DNA from: Brassica napus
Lineage: Eukaryota > Streptophyta > Magnoliopsida > Brassicales > Brassicaceae
Assembly: GCF_020379485.1 (NCBI RefSeq)
Contig: NC_063450.1
Location: 46,466,681-46,530,680 of the forward strand
Reading direction: 5' to 3'
Length of the DNA: 64,000 bases
Below are positions 1-11,722 of this stretch, in pieces. Numbering within the stretch: position 1 is the stretch's first letter; each line of letters begins with the position of its first letter. The notes below the pieces were generated by a model that was not told where the DNA came from, did no database searches, and saw only the letters and a list, made by a program, of their open reading frames with translations. The position numbers were made by a program, and so were the translations under genes.

Positions 1-2254
1 TTTGGACCGTAAGCTAGGTCGTTTGGATTTGGAAGATGACCTAAGGGATGCTAGTGATGATTTGAGTGTTCCACTCGCAGAAGGTGTAACTGATTTCCAA
101 AAAGGAGTTTTTGGTTCGAACCTCGTGTTTCAACAATCTGCAAACTCACAGACAAGTTTTGTTGATAAGACAGAAGGTAGTGGGGTGACAACTAAAGGAC
201 CTTCTCAAGAAGCATATCATTTGAGTAATGATAGTTGGTTATCTGGCGCAGATTCTAGACATTGTCCTGTCTCGGGTGTAGCCAATGACTGGAGAAACGG
301 TGGTGTTTCTGCTCTTACCTGGGGTGGACGGGTTGTGGGGAAGAAGCAGGTTACAGGCTGTCTTAAAGGAAAATGGGGATTAACTGAGGAAGAATACAAT
401 GCATTTGTGAATACTTTTGAAGGTGGTTCACTTCTGTATTGCAATATGTCTTTTGAAGTACTTCTGAACGCAAGAAAACAACTTGAAGAGTTGGGTTTTC
501 CTTGTAAAGCTGTGAACGATGGCCTTTGGTTGCAGGTTATTTTTCCTTAAAACTTGCTTTCTTATTCAGCCAGTCATAGGAATGTAATGGTGGATTAGCT
601 CATGCTTTGATGCATTTGCACTAATTGCGGATTAGGGTGTTTTTGAGTAAAATTGGAGGCATTTATCATGAGCAGTCTTATTCTAGTTTTATATGTTTGC
701 TTGCATAAATGCGATAAAATGTCTTTGTGTTTACTACTATCCAGATGCTTCTCAGTCAGAGGGTGCAGGAAGTTGCTGCCAACACTTGCAAAAAGTGTTG
801 CCTCATCAGTATTGCATGCGCATGTAAACAGGGATTTGGGCTTTCGCATGGTGCACCCTTCAACAATTATTATTGCCAAGACAATGTTCAGAACAATATG
901 ATGGGAGGCATTGAAACCATGTATGTGACGGAGTCTTCTCAAGCTGAAGAAAATGGCATCTTTAAGCCTGTCAGGATCAGTGTTAGAGGACAGCACATTG
1001 ATGGACTTGCCGGCATTGGATGTGAAGCCACATTTGTACCACCACCTGCTTGGCCTCCTACACCTTTTGTGTACTCTCGGGTCCCCATTAACAGAAATGG
1101 CCAGCCACCTCTAGCCAGTGATGGCTCTGAAGGTAGAATCGGTCAAAGTGAAGAAAATTTAAAAGATGGCTTGACAGCTCTAGTTGGGCTGAGCCAAGGG
1201 ACGAGCGGTGTTGGTAATTATACTCGTGGAGATCAAAACGAGGGAGGGCACAGCAGTGGATCGACTGTTGGAATGTCAGAACCAAAGGAACATTTAGTAG
1301 GGATTGAGCGGGAGAACGCGAGTTGTACCATATCACTTGATACAAGGACACCTTTGTGTCACTTTCCTCCATTTCGTTTCGGGTAAGGTTTTCGATTTTT
1401 TTTACTTGTAACCCCAACTCTCTTGCTCTGTTCTCGCTTTTCTTGCTCTGTCCTGTTTTTGGTAAATGGTTGCTCTCAGTTGTGCCTTTTTCGTTGTCTG
1501 CAGAGTTGAATTTGACGATGTCCATAGACTAGCTAATGGTCATGTGGAGCATTCTCCTGAATTCTTCTATGCTGGTTCTCTGTGGAAGGTATAACAAACT
1601 CGTATCTCAGTCAGGAAGATTCAGTGATGAAATTTTTGGGTTTGATGAGACGCTTTTTAAATACTGTATCCAGATTAGCATTCAGGCGTTTAATGATGAA
1701 GACCCTCAAGGACGCCGAACTATTGGTAACCTGACTCAACTCAACAACGAGGTTACCTCACACTAGATTGATATGTTAACTTGATGATCAATTTCTACAG
1801 GTTTGTTTCTTCACCGTCGTAAAGCAGAGATAGTGGACTCACTAAGGAAGGTTAGTTTTCCTTCTTCATCATCCTATAGAGAAGTTCAAACCAAAACCCT
1901 CCAGTTTATTAGATAGTTCAGTAGTAATATCTTCCGAAATTACAACTTTTTTCTCCTCATTCAGGTCCACGTTTACATAGATCCTCGTGACAAAGTGACT
2001 GCACGTTACCAGGTACGTTTCTGTTATCTTCAAGTTCTCCTTGGTATTTTTCTAACAACACACTATGTATGTCGCAGCTGGTCTGCCCGTCGAAAAGAGA
2101 AGTGATGTTGTTCGGGGATTTCAAGCAGAGAGGAACTTTGTTGCCCAAAGCTCCCAAAGGTTGGGGATGGCGTACTGCACTGCCCTTCGATGAGCTCTCT
2201 GAGCTTCTCCAAAATGGGGCTCTGAGAGTCGCAGCTGTGGTTCAGCTCGTCTGA
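1..2254 (+). CDS. BTB/POZ domain-containing protein, 3' part (5' truncated by window edge)
   Basis: Seven exons can be joined in phase: <1-535, 745-1382, 1504-1588, 1674-1725, 1801-1850, 1965-2012 and 2078-2254, with GT-AG introns and a TGA at 2252-2254. The reading frame is already open at base 2, so the start lies upstream; the true N-terminus is missing. The visible part has a segment reading EVLLNARKQLEELGFPCKAV, a Cys-rich stretch (TCKKC), and a C-terminal region beginning HFPPFRFGVEF and ending AVVQLV. No BTB fold is visible in this portion. The assignment rests on synteny (I recall At4g15840 as a BTB/POZ protein in this block) and on a faint likeness to germ cell-less C-termini. The gene structure is sure; the family name is moderate. 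Molecular role is unknown from this part. Confidence 0.7.
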
Positions 2255-5200
2255 GAATCATTTTTTAAGTATTATATGCATTTTAGAAGTTGTAAAACAA
2301 AATTTTTATTTTTGAAGTCATTTAGTGATATATTAATAATGATATATTACTTAGTTAAACTATGATTGTGTTTTGTTGTATATTTTTTATACCATAAAAC
2401 ATAAGTCAGTTAAAAATTATGAGGGTGACATTTGTCATTTAAGTTTTTCTGTTTTCATCGATAGTATTATTAAAGTTAAAAAATTCTAAACAATGAAAAC
2501 TACCAAAACAAATATAGAAAAAAGATACACTAATAGAGATCTTAATTAAACTAACATATTTTTATTTTGCGTATGGATAACTAAAAAAATTCATATAAAA
2601 GTTTCATATTTACTTTTGTAGTATTTGAATTTCAAAAGAGATAATCGTCGTATTAATCCAAAAACACAGCGTTTTAAAAGGAACAATTGCCACTCTTTTT
2701 TTAAAATAGGAGTCACCAACACAAGATAATTTTTTATATTGCTCTATTGAAAATAATATAATCAAAGAGATTACCATTCTATAGAATTTCATGCTGCCTA
2801 TCAAATGAAGAAAAGATTCCAATCAACTTTTTAAACGGTTCAACTAAACCGACGTTTTTGTTTTGTCAAATCCATTAGAAGAAACTTACAAAAGAACAAT
2901 AAAAACTTTGTGAGATTTAAAATAAATTGACAATTAAACAAACCAATTGATAGAAATTACATTAAAAAAAAAAAAAAACGAATCAAACAAACCGATGTTG
3001 AAGCTATAGAAGCCTCCGACCATCAGCATGAAACTAAGAAAAAACTTTTTCTTTTTCTCTCTTGACTGCTAAAGTTTTTAAGCGATCAACGATTAGATGT
3101 TTTAAGAAAATAAAACATGTAGTCTAGAAGTTCCATTTAAGTTATCTATGCAATTTTTTTCTTTCTATTTTACATTTTTTTTAAAAGCAAACGTTTTCTA
3201 AAAATTATCACAATTCATTCCACTCTGCGGTTTCAGTACTGCTTTCCACTGTCTCAACAATTATGTAAAATAATATACATAACAATAACCTTTTACTTGT
3301 AGAAACAATCACCAAAAATCACGTTTGTCGTTATTTAAGTTACATTACAGATAAAATTCTTATAGATCTGATATATTTTAAAATCTGGATTTTTTTTGGT
3401 GATCATTGCATGTCGGGGCAGAAATATATACAAAATTCACTACTTTTACATTTTCAATCTTATCAATTCACACTTATCTTAATTTTGTTTTCAGTTAAAT
3501 GATATCCTAATCAGATTTTGATTTTGATTCAGAATCATCCAAGCATTTTTTGTTAAACTCCAATTTAGATTAAAATCATTAGACATCATTATGTCCATAC
3601 ATAGCATGGACAAAAATATTAGTATATAAGTGACTCCGAAGTGAATGAAAGAACATATAAAATTTTCAGAATAGAAATGCTTGTAACTGAAATTTTCCTT
3701 CTTTACTTTTAAAAATAAGAAAATGATCCTAAGAATGGAAAGTCAAGAAAATGAATTGACATGTGGTCAACTGATTATACCAAAATGTTATATCGTTACA
3801 TAATAAGAGAAACATAGTTGAAAGCTTGTGATCTAGATTTTTTGAATGAAAAAATGTTCTTATACATGAAAATAGTGTTTTGCTTCAAAATAGTCACAAT
3901 TAGTGGCAGATTTAGAAATGATATAAACCTGGAAACATAATTCTATCAATACAATAACAATTGTGTTTGATATTTTACATTTTATACTATATTAATTTTT
4001 GAATGATAAATGATGTTATATTATTGTCTTTCACTTTATAGTAACTCATTAGATTTTTAGTAGATATATATCACAAAATAGTGTGAGATATATATTTTAT
4101 ATCTTAAAATTAAAATAATAGTTATAAATATATAGAAAGACGATAATTTTTTTTCAACAAAGGATTGAAAACTTAGAAATAGAATATTAATGACCAATAC
4201 TGTAAATTATACATGTATTAGAAAGTAGGTGGCTAAGTGAAATTTAGAGGGAATATTAATGGTTAGTTAGGAAACAAAGTTAAATGGACTAATAATTTTA
4301 AAGGAATGTGAATGGTAAATTAGGAAATAAATTTAAATTGAAATAATAAAATAAAATTTGAATTCAATTTGTTATGGGAAAACAACGCTTCACCATAATG
4401 GTTAATCACATAAATCTATTTTGCTGTTTAGTATCATTTATTTTATGTAATTTGAGATGTTATTATATATGTGTCACTCACTCTTTAGCCAAGTCTACAT
4501 CTTCAAATCCAACAAATTTAAAAATATTTGTAGAACAAAATATTCACAAAATATCACTAATTGTGGTGTTCAAATTTACATGTATGAACAATCAAAAGAA
4601 GAGTGAATTTTCTAACTCACACCCATGATCTTATGTAGCTAATCCATGTAGTATGTAAAACTACAACATGTTCATTTTTATAGTATTTTCTTACACATTT
4701 TCATCCATACCATTGTACGTAAAGTGTATGGTATTTATCACCAGCTAGCATTTTACTTAAAGTCTTAGAATTTCGAATAGAAAACAATTCACTTCACTTC
4801 CAACTAGCTCAACAACCTATTAAATCGCATATATTAGTTTTTTGCAACTAATTACAGTGACTTTATGCACAAGTTGGGCACAAAAGTTAGTTTTGGAGTC
4901 GTTGTAATTAGTCGCAGAAAACACACATATTTCCACTCACATATATTAAGAAGAATAGTGGACATCAAATTCATACATCTTCATCACAACCATATTGATC
5001 CTTAAATGCTCTTTTCATGTTCATCTTTATCATTTTGGCATCATCAATTTCAGCATAACAAAACAACAATACACACCATGAACCTACAAAACTCATAATT
5101 GTTGTTTTGACGCATTTAATTCATTGTTTTCTTGTCAAACATATATTTCATGCGTTTATATTGACTGAAGAATGATTGATTTCTATAACAACAACAATAC

Positions 5201-5312
5201 ATATATTTTTATTTAGCTATACACTCAATTAATCTAATTCACTTCTAATCAAATATTTAATTCAGAATCATCCAAATGTTTTTGCCAGCTCCAGTTTAGA
5301 TTGAAAGACTAT
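2255..5312. other. AT-rich spacer, no gene seen
   Basis: About 3 kb of AT-rich DNA after the BTB gene. Short open frames at 2610-2822 (-) and 4374-4628 (+) have low-complexity composition, no splice partners and no recognisable domain. A segment near 3486-3590 (containing TTCAGAATCATCCAA and AGATTAAAATCATTAG) recurs in diverged form near 5222-5310, so the spacer contains an old duplication. I see no RNA gene here. Confidence 0.6.
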
Positions 5313-6181
5313 TAAAAGATCTCATTTTCTGTCCCCTCACAGTGAGTAAAATTGGTCTATTACCCCCTACATGCATCCTTGATTAACAAGTTACAACTTG
5401 TAAATTGTAATAATATATGGTGTCGTTTCTATCACTAGATGGATCTCATTCGGCTATCGAAGTTGGTTCGCCGGTTTAATAACTTCGGCATCAGTCTATC
5501 TAACGACCGTTTACCTTCTTCGCTTCTTCCATGTGTTATGATAATTGTATAGGACAATTACTTGGTGCTCGGTTACTGATTATCTGCTCCTTTTTTCAAT
5601 TATTCCTTTTGATTTCAAGCTCTGTTAAGTCGAGTAGTACTTTTGATTCCTTTTCTTAGTAATGTGCTGCAAGAAAAGTTGAAATCTTTCTTAGCATAAA
5701 TACAATACAACAATCTGTCATTTGGTTTGTGTTGAATTGTTTGAAGTTGTGGTCTCGTAACATTTATAATCCAAAGTAACTAGTCAATTTGAATACATGT
5801 ATTTAACTAACTATGGTTTTGATTCAAAAAACTAACTATGGTAAAACAAAAAGAAGACAAAAAAATTACAAAATTCGTAAAAGATCACCTTTTCTGTCCC
5901 CTAACAGTGAGTGAAATGGGTGTATATTACATGCAACATTAATTACCAAATTACAACTTGTAAAGTGTACTAATATTCCGTGTATGACGTCGTTTTTTTT
6001 TGTTCAACTAACGAGGTCGTTTTCTATCACTAAATTTAAATGAATTTCATTCGGCTATGGAAGTTGGTTTTCACCGGTTTAATAATCACGACATCAGAAG
6101 TCTATCTAACGGGCCGTTTAACTCGCGACTTCATTAATGTGTTGTTATAACTGTATAGGACAAATGCTTGGTGCTCGGTTA

Positions 6182-6547
6182 TCTCATTTAGGCCAGGGCA
6201 TTTTACCCAGACCGACCCGTAACTGACCTAAAAAATGCCGGTTCGGAACCAACCGACCCGAACCCGAGACCCGATGAGGTACCCAAAATATCTAAAACTT
6301 CTAGTATATATTAGATATATACGAGTGTTTCAATATATTTTTGGTATTATGTATGGGTATTTCTCAAAGTTTCGAATTTAGATTTTCGGGTATGATTTTA
6401 GATTTTCAAAAATATAATTCGGATAGTTAGATAAAATTTTGGGTATTTTTCATGTATTCGGGTCAGATTTTTGGTAAAATTTTAGATATTTTTCGAATAT
6501 TTATCCGATCCAAACCCGTCACCAAGACCCGAATGCCCATGCCTCTA
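6182..6547. mobile_element. Inserted repeat with imperfect terminal inverted repeats (copy B insertion 1)
   Basis: This sequence is absent from the matching place in copy A of the tandem duplication, so it is an insertion. It has imperfect ends (AGGCCAGGGCAT on the left, ATGCCCATGCCT on the right) and a GACCCGAACCCGAGACCCG-rich interior near both ends around an AT-rich centre. This pattern is common in Brassicaceae non-autonomous DNA elements. I could not define a clean target duplication, so the superfamily is left open. Confidence 0.5.
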
Positions 6548-6602
6548 TGATTATATGCTCTTTCTTTGTTTTCATTCCTTTTGATTTCAAGCTCTGTTTA
6601 TT

Positions 6603-7157
6603 CCCCTGTTCAAAAACGCGTCCGCCTGGCCGTTTACTCGCCCGATTAAATGGTGATCGGAAAGCTACCGTGGCGAGGAGGAGGTAATCGGTGGTTCTAG
6701 GCGCCGAAACTAAAAAACTTTGAAAAATCGAAATTTCAAGAGGTAAATCGGCGTCTATCTCATGAATCTATTATATTTAGGTGAAATTCACAAAAATCTG
6801 TTGTGAAAACTATGAAATCGTGCAAAAAAAAAAAGAAGAATAAGAGATTTTGAAATCTGGAAAACGCAGACAAAAGGTTGAAGATGGGGGTAAAATCGTA
6901 TTTTGTCATTCATTAAACTAAAATCAGAAAAATGATGCAAAACAAAGTGTTACCGGCTCGAACTCGCGACCCTATGCTTTCTACGAAAGCGACACTGACC
7001 ACTAGACTAGATAGTCCTAATGTTTATTCATCACTTACTTAATATATGTACTATAACTAGACGTCGAGTACGCCCCGCTTAATCCCCGATTTTTTTATAA
7101 CTCGCTAGGCCTAGGGTCACCGCCCGACTAACGCGTAGCGTAATTCCGAACAGGGGG
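6603..7157. mobile_element. Short TIR transposon (MITE-like, possibly hAT) in copy B
   Basis: The 555-bp insertion is absent from copy A. It starts CCCCTGTTC and ends GAACAGGGG, and is flanked by TTTATT on both sides (6597-6602 and 7158-7163); read as GTTTATTC the duplication is 8 bp, the length hAT transposases make. The subterminal parts are GC-rich (CGCG, CGCCCGA) and partly inverted. There is no transposase frame, so it is non-autonomous. A tRNA-like sequence lies inside it. Confidence 0.7.
6950..7018 (-). other. tRNA-derived (SINE-like) segment inside the TIR element
   Basis: On the minus strand this stretch carries a box A (TAGTCTAGTGG, rc of 6999-7009) and a box B (GAGTTCGAGCC, rc of 6955-6965) at tRNA-like spacing. 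There is no paired acceptor stem and the anticodon arm is irregular, so it is not a functional tRNA gene. A poly-T/poly-A tract lies at 6819-6833. The arrangement resembles a tRNA-derived SINE head, possibly nested in the TIR element. Confidence 0.45.
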
Positions 7158-7481
7158 TTTATTCAAGTAAATACTTTTGAATCCTTATTCTTACTTAGTA
7201 ATGTGCGTTAAGCTGGAAGAAAAGTTGAAATCCTTGTTAGCGTAAAATACAAAACAACAATCTTTTTTCATCTGGTTTGTGTTGAAAGTTTTGAGTTGTA
7301 ACATTTATGATCCAAAGTAAATAAATACTCCACACATGTATATTAACTAACTATGGACTATGGTTTGATCAGAAATAAAAACTAAACTATGGTAAAACAA
7401 AAAAAATCATGATGAGATCGTAAAAGAGATCTCCTATTTTCTGTCCCCCTCACACCCCTACATGCATCCATATTTACCTAA

Positions 7482-8390
7482 TTGCCCCTTCAGCCTTCCC
7501 TCCCATTTGTTGTGACAGGACTCTTTCTTTGCTTCCGTACGAGAGAGGAAACGCTAGTCCCAAGACAGAAAAGAAAACCCTCGGATTCTAGGGCTCCGAG
7601 CTCAGAAATCCAAAAGAAAGCAGAGCTCTTTTTGCTCACATATTGCAACATGTCTTCTTCTTACACTCAAAAACCAAACGCCAATCTCGGGATCCTCCTC
7701 TCCCCTCTTCATCAACTCCGTTCTCAGTACCAGACCCAGCTTCCTCCTTGTCTCCTGGTTCTTCTTCTTCTTTTTTTTTTTTTTTATAAAAAAATTTGTT
7801 TGGAAGAAAATAGGTACTTTGAAAACCTTTTCATATAGTATATTTCCCAGTAAATCAACAAGTCTGTTTTCATTTACTTAGGATTCTGTATCACACACAG
7901 ATTCTTATTATATCTTTTCTTCAACATGGGAAAATCTGACTAAGGTTCTTCTGATACACAGCAAAAATGTTCTGAAAAGACTATGCTGTTTCCATCGCCA
8001 AGAGGATCTATGGAGTAAAAATCCTTTGAAAGCTTTGCCTGCTCTGTTAAATTCTTCTAATATGCTGGCCTGTAGGGAGGGTCTCGTTCCAGCCTGTGTG
8101 CATCCGCTAAGTCAGGTACATAGCTTTGTGCTTACAGTTCAAATAAGCTTGGCTACCAATTGATTCCCTTCCATTTTATGATTATGTTTTAGTTCAAGGA
8201 GGACTCTGAGAAAAAGAAGCTTGATGTGGAATTTGGGATTACGCTTAGATCTCTATCCTCATAATAATTCTCATCTCTTCTTTAAACAATATTAGGCACT
8301 CAGTTCTGATCTGTCACAGGTTCCTGATCTTTCCAAGGAGGTGATGAGAGGAAGGAGAATAAGAGATAGTTTCTTTTGGTTGATTTTAGG
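7482..8390 (+). pseudogene. Exon-like remnants of an unrecognised gene
   Basis: A leader-like stretch is followed by an ATG at about 7650 opening MSSSYTQKPNANLGILLSPL. Further open, exon-like pieces lie near 7915-8114 (STWENLTKVLLIHSKNVLKR and LWSKNPLKALPALLNSSNML, followed by a GTACAT donor-like site) and 8193-8265 (FKEDSEKKKLDVEFG). I do not recognise the protein. The frames are short and no terminal exon could be linked, so this may be a decayed gene fragment upstream of the importin pseudogene. Function unknown. Confidence 0.3.
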
Positions 8391-8474
8391 GTTTTGTAAC
8401 ACGCGGATGTTGAAGTATTTTAGGGTTTTATAACTTGTTTGCTTTTTGCCTATCAAATATTATAAACATTTAGC

Positions 8475-8509
<35 letters not shown>

Positions 8510-8639
8510 ACCGCCTGAGTCTATATACATACACTTTGCTATATGTGGATATACGTAGTAGTAGGCTCTTTCATTCACCAGGGACGAAGCAGAGGAGATT
8601 AGCAGTTAGCCATGTCCCAGAGACCCATCGCTAGGATTG

Positions 8640-10485
8640 AGGTTCGCTAGAACAGCTTGAAGCGACCATTCAGTTCAGGAAACTGCTTTCCGTAGGTAAT
8701 TTTTTTTTTTCTTTGGGGGCTACATATGTATTGTGTTTGCACTAGATTCGACAATTTCTTAAAATGAATCCATGTTTGGCAGAGCGTAATCCTCTAAGTG
8801 ATAGATGCCCTCGGTTACTGGAATTTCTCACTAAAGGGAAGACTATCCACAGCTTCAGGTTTGTTGGATCCGCTATGTAGATCTGTCACATTTGCTACAA
8901 TCATCTTCTGATGCTCTTTATACTTTGTGTGTATGGGTGTTGCTTGGGCATTGATGAACGTTGTGTCTGGGACTTGAGACCGGTCACTGAACATGGTGCT
9001 GTTCCGATTTTTGTCACTGTTGGCTCCCCGCCTGTGAGCAGGTAAAAAATGATATGTTCTTATGGTCTTTTCACTCATTACAACACCAAGTAAATGTATG
9101 TTTTGTTAACATGTTCATGTGTCAGGCCGTTTGGGCATTAGGGAATGTTGCTCGTGATGTGGAGATCTTGTCCTAAGTCAGGGAGCTTTGTTACCATTGT
9201 TCTCTCAGTTGGATGACAATGCTCAGCTCTCCTTGCTGAGAAAGACCCAAGACACAGCCTCCTTTTGACCAGGTTTCTCTCGCTCTCAGTCTTATTCGAT
9301 CGAGGAGGGAGATTTATTAACTTCTCTGATCTCGTAAGACCAGGTTCGTCGACTGATGAGAAAGTGTTTGCAGATGCTTGTTGGGCCCTCTCTTATCTTT
9401 CTGATGGAACCAATGACAAAATCCAATCTGTGAGTGTTTTTTTTTTAATTGATTTCGTGCATGATCATGTGTTAATGAGTATCATTGGGTTTTGGGCTTT
9501 GCTGTAGGCATCCGTCTCTTGTTCCTGCTCTTCCTAGTATTATTGGTAACATCGTCACTGGAGATGATGCACAGACACAGGTATGCTTGTTCATGTATAG
9601 TTTCAGTCATTTCATGTTCCACTCTTCCTAGAACTTTAATGGGCGGACCAATGAGACATCACCGGCATAGCCACTGAATGTGAACACTTTCGATAATGAC
9701 CTTTGGTTGTCAAAATGTTACTCGCATAGCATCCTGCCACTCGTCAGACTAAAGCACCCTTTAGAATGTTAGGTGTGCCTCTAGAATTGGATCTATCATT
9801 TCTTCCAAAATTCGGTCTACCATAGTATCATGCATGTTTCTTACATAGATGCTCTAGTTCTCAAATAATGCAACCATTATGTCTGGTTCCCTGCCTCTTT
9901 TAGGCAATCCTCTCCTAGATCTATGTGTTCATAATTTCCTTTTTTTTTTTTCTTTTTTTTTTTGCAGTATGTAGATTTAGTCATGGTGCACTCCTTAGCC
10001 TTTTGAGCCTTCTGACTCACAACCATAACAAGAGCATTAAAAAGGAAGCTTGCTGGACAATCTCGATCATCACTGCTGGAAAGAGGACCAGGTTGCAATG
10101 TTGATCAGCTCATCAGTTTTTAGAAGGCTTTCTCGTGTTTACGTTTTCTAATATTTGTTCTGTAACGCAGGCTTCTGTATGTGAAGCTTGGTTTGATTTG
10201 CCGTCTCGTCAGTCTCCTGACCAGATCAAGTAAGCTTCCAGTGACCCCATCTTCTGTCGTCGATCGCTTTTCCTTTAATATATATATATATATATATATA
10301 TATTTGCTAGCTCTCTTTCAAATGACCACTTAAAATTCTCAATGAGAGCACTTTTGATATTCAAGGATTATCACGGTGGGTCTAGAAGGATTGAAAGAGG
10401 AAGCCGAGACATTTACCACCTGGTGGTAATGATGCAGCCGCAATCGCCAGGTGGATTCAAACCAATAACTCTCATACTCCTAAGG
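8640..10485 (+). pseudogene. Importin-alpha (karyopherin alpha) pseudogene
   Basis: A series of exon relics follows the armadillo-repeat order of plant importin alpha, the adaptor for nuclear import of cargo with basic localisation signals. In order: LEQLEATIQFRKLLSV (8648-8695), a CPRLLEFLT piece (about 8805), EHGAVPIFV (about 8986), AVWALGNVA (9126), [19 protein letters not shown] (9183-9240), [19 protein letters not shown] (9373-9429), IIGNIVTGDDAQTQ (about 9540-9580), HGALLSLLSLLTHNHNKSIK (9984-10043) and SPDQIK (about 10213). Remains of some splice sites persist. In-frame stops (after VARDVEILS; after KRTRLQC), frameshifts and internal deletions of whole repeats rule out a full protein. 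The N-terminal importin-beta-binding domain is not recognisable. It keeps introns, so it arose by DNA duplication rather than retrotransposition. Confidence 0.85.
10276..10304. repeat. (TA)n microsatellite
   Basis: About 13 TA units in an intron-like part of the importin-alpha pseudogene. Confidence 0.9.
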
Positions 10486-10489
10486 TAAG

Positions 10490-11722
10490 ATTATGATCCC
10501 GATCAAGTAAAACTAACAATGATTTGTGGTTTTCTGTCGTAAGAAAATAAGGCTACTTAAATGTGAGGGTTGATCTTGTGTTCTTAGCTCTGTTGCAGGA
10601 TAAGTTTTGCTTTATAATTGTGATCACATCATCTAGGATAGTGTAAAGCTCTTGTGAACACTTAAATATGGGTTAAAGAGTCAAAGAATATAATAGCTTG
10701 TTGCTCCTTATGTTCTGTTTTGTAGTTTCGCTGATTCTATGTCTGGAGTGTTATTAGTTATTACTGACGGATCAAGGGGTTTTTAAAGTAGGAAAAGGTT
10801 AAATGGTGATTAGCTTCACTTTTCTGATAAAAGTTTGTTATTGCAGTCATTGTACTGTACCTTTTGCGTGTGTGGGATCAAGAGCAGGAAAAAGAGGCAA
10901 GCAGCTCTTGGAATTAGACAAGAGGAGGATCACAAGATCAAGAACAACAAAATTAACAACAATCTCGCTCGAAGATTCACGGAATGTTTAGAACAGGATC
11001 AAGACAGGAGTGTGAGAATTTTAACCGTAGCGGTCGGTAACAAGAAGAATATCAAAATGGGCAGTAGATTTTTCTTCTCCTAGATCTATGGGTTCATCGT
11101 TTTAGATGTACAATGCTCTCAAAATTAAAATTAAATCTCTATGTAATTAAAATTGTGGTTCTGAACCTTCATGAGACCATTGTTTTATTAGTTGCGACTT
11201 TTAAGATTTAGCGCACTGTTAACAGATTATTACTGATGTAGATTTAGAGCTCTATGGAAGTCTTTCAAAAATGCATATGACACTGAAAAAGCAAAAACAT
11301 CCAAAGGCCATTGATGAATTGAATTGGATTATGTTTTTGATGAAATAAGTCATTTTCTCATTTCAACTCTAGAGAAGCTGAAGGAGATGGTTGAGTCAGA
11401 AGCACCAATGAAAGGACGACAAAATCTTTTATGCTTAATTCAAGAACTGGAAATTCTCAAACCAAACGCATGAAAATGACATCAGAACAAGCATAGTCCT
11501 TCTAAGTATCCAAAGAGTCATTATTATCTTTCCATACAATTGATTTATACTACAAGGTTGGTTTATTTGGTATTTTTAAACAACGCTAATTAAGTTCAGG
11601 ATACATACAAATAAATAACTTGACCTGGTGTTTCAAAAAAAAAAAATAACTTGACCTGAAATATTATATGACATACGCATATATATATTTTAGGAGGACT
11701 TTGATTCAAGGTGATCAATTGA
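10490..11722. other. Spacer with no supported gene
   Basis: An 82-codon frame at 10835-11083 (+), rich in Lys, Arg and Asn, follows a TTGCAG-like acceptor at about 10846. It may be the last relic of the locus to its left, but it matches nothing I recognise. The rest to 11722 is AT-rich and would hold the 3' flank of the minus-strand pectate lyase gene. Confidence 0.5.

Larger units (their letters stand above)
5313..7480. repeat. Tandem duplication of a spacer unit (copies A, B and partial C)
   Basis: Copy A runs about 5313-5874 and copy B about 5875-7417; a third start lies at about 7418-7480. All begin with an AAAAGAT...TTTTCTGTCCCC motif. A and B then share blocks such as GGTGCTCGGTTA, CCTTTTGATTTCAAGCTCTG, TTAGTAATGTGC, AAGTTGAAATC, TGGTTTGTGTTGAA and ACTATGGTAAAACAAAAA. 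Copy B is longer because of two insertions, at about 6182-6547 and 6603-7157; copy A serves as the empty-site reference. Copy C continues into the exon-like remnants at 7.5 kb, suggesting the unit was once upstream or promoter sequence of that locus. Confidence 0.75.

Noticed and set aside
4374..4628. Small secreted or membrane protein
   Set aside because: Isolated AT-rich frame with no promoter, splice or similarity support.
6950..7018. A functional tRNA gene
   Set aside because: Box A and B are present but there is no acceptor stem pairing and the anticodon arm is irregular.
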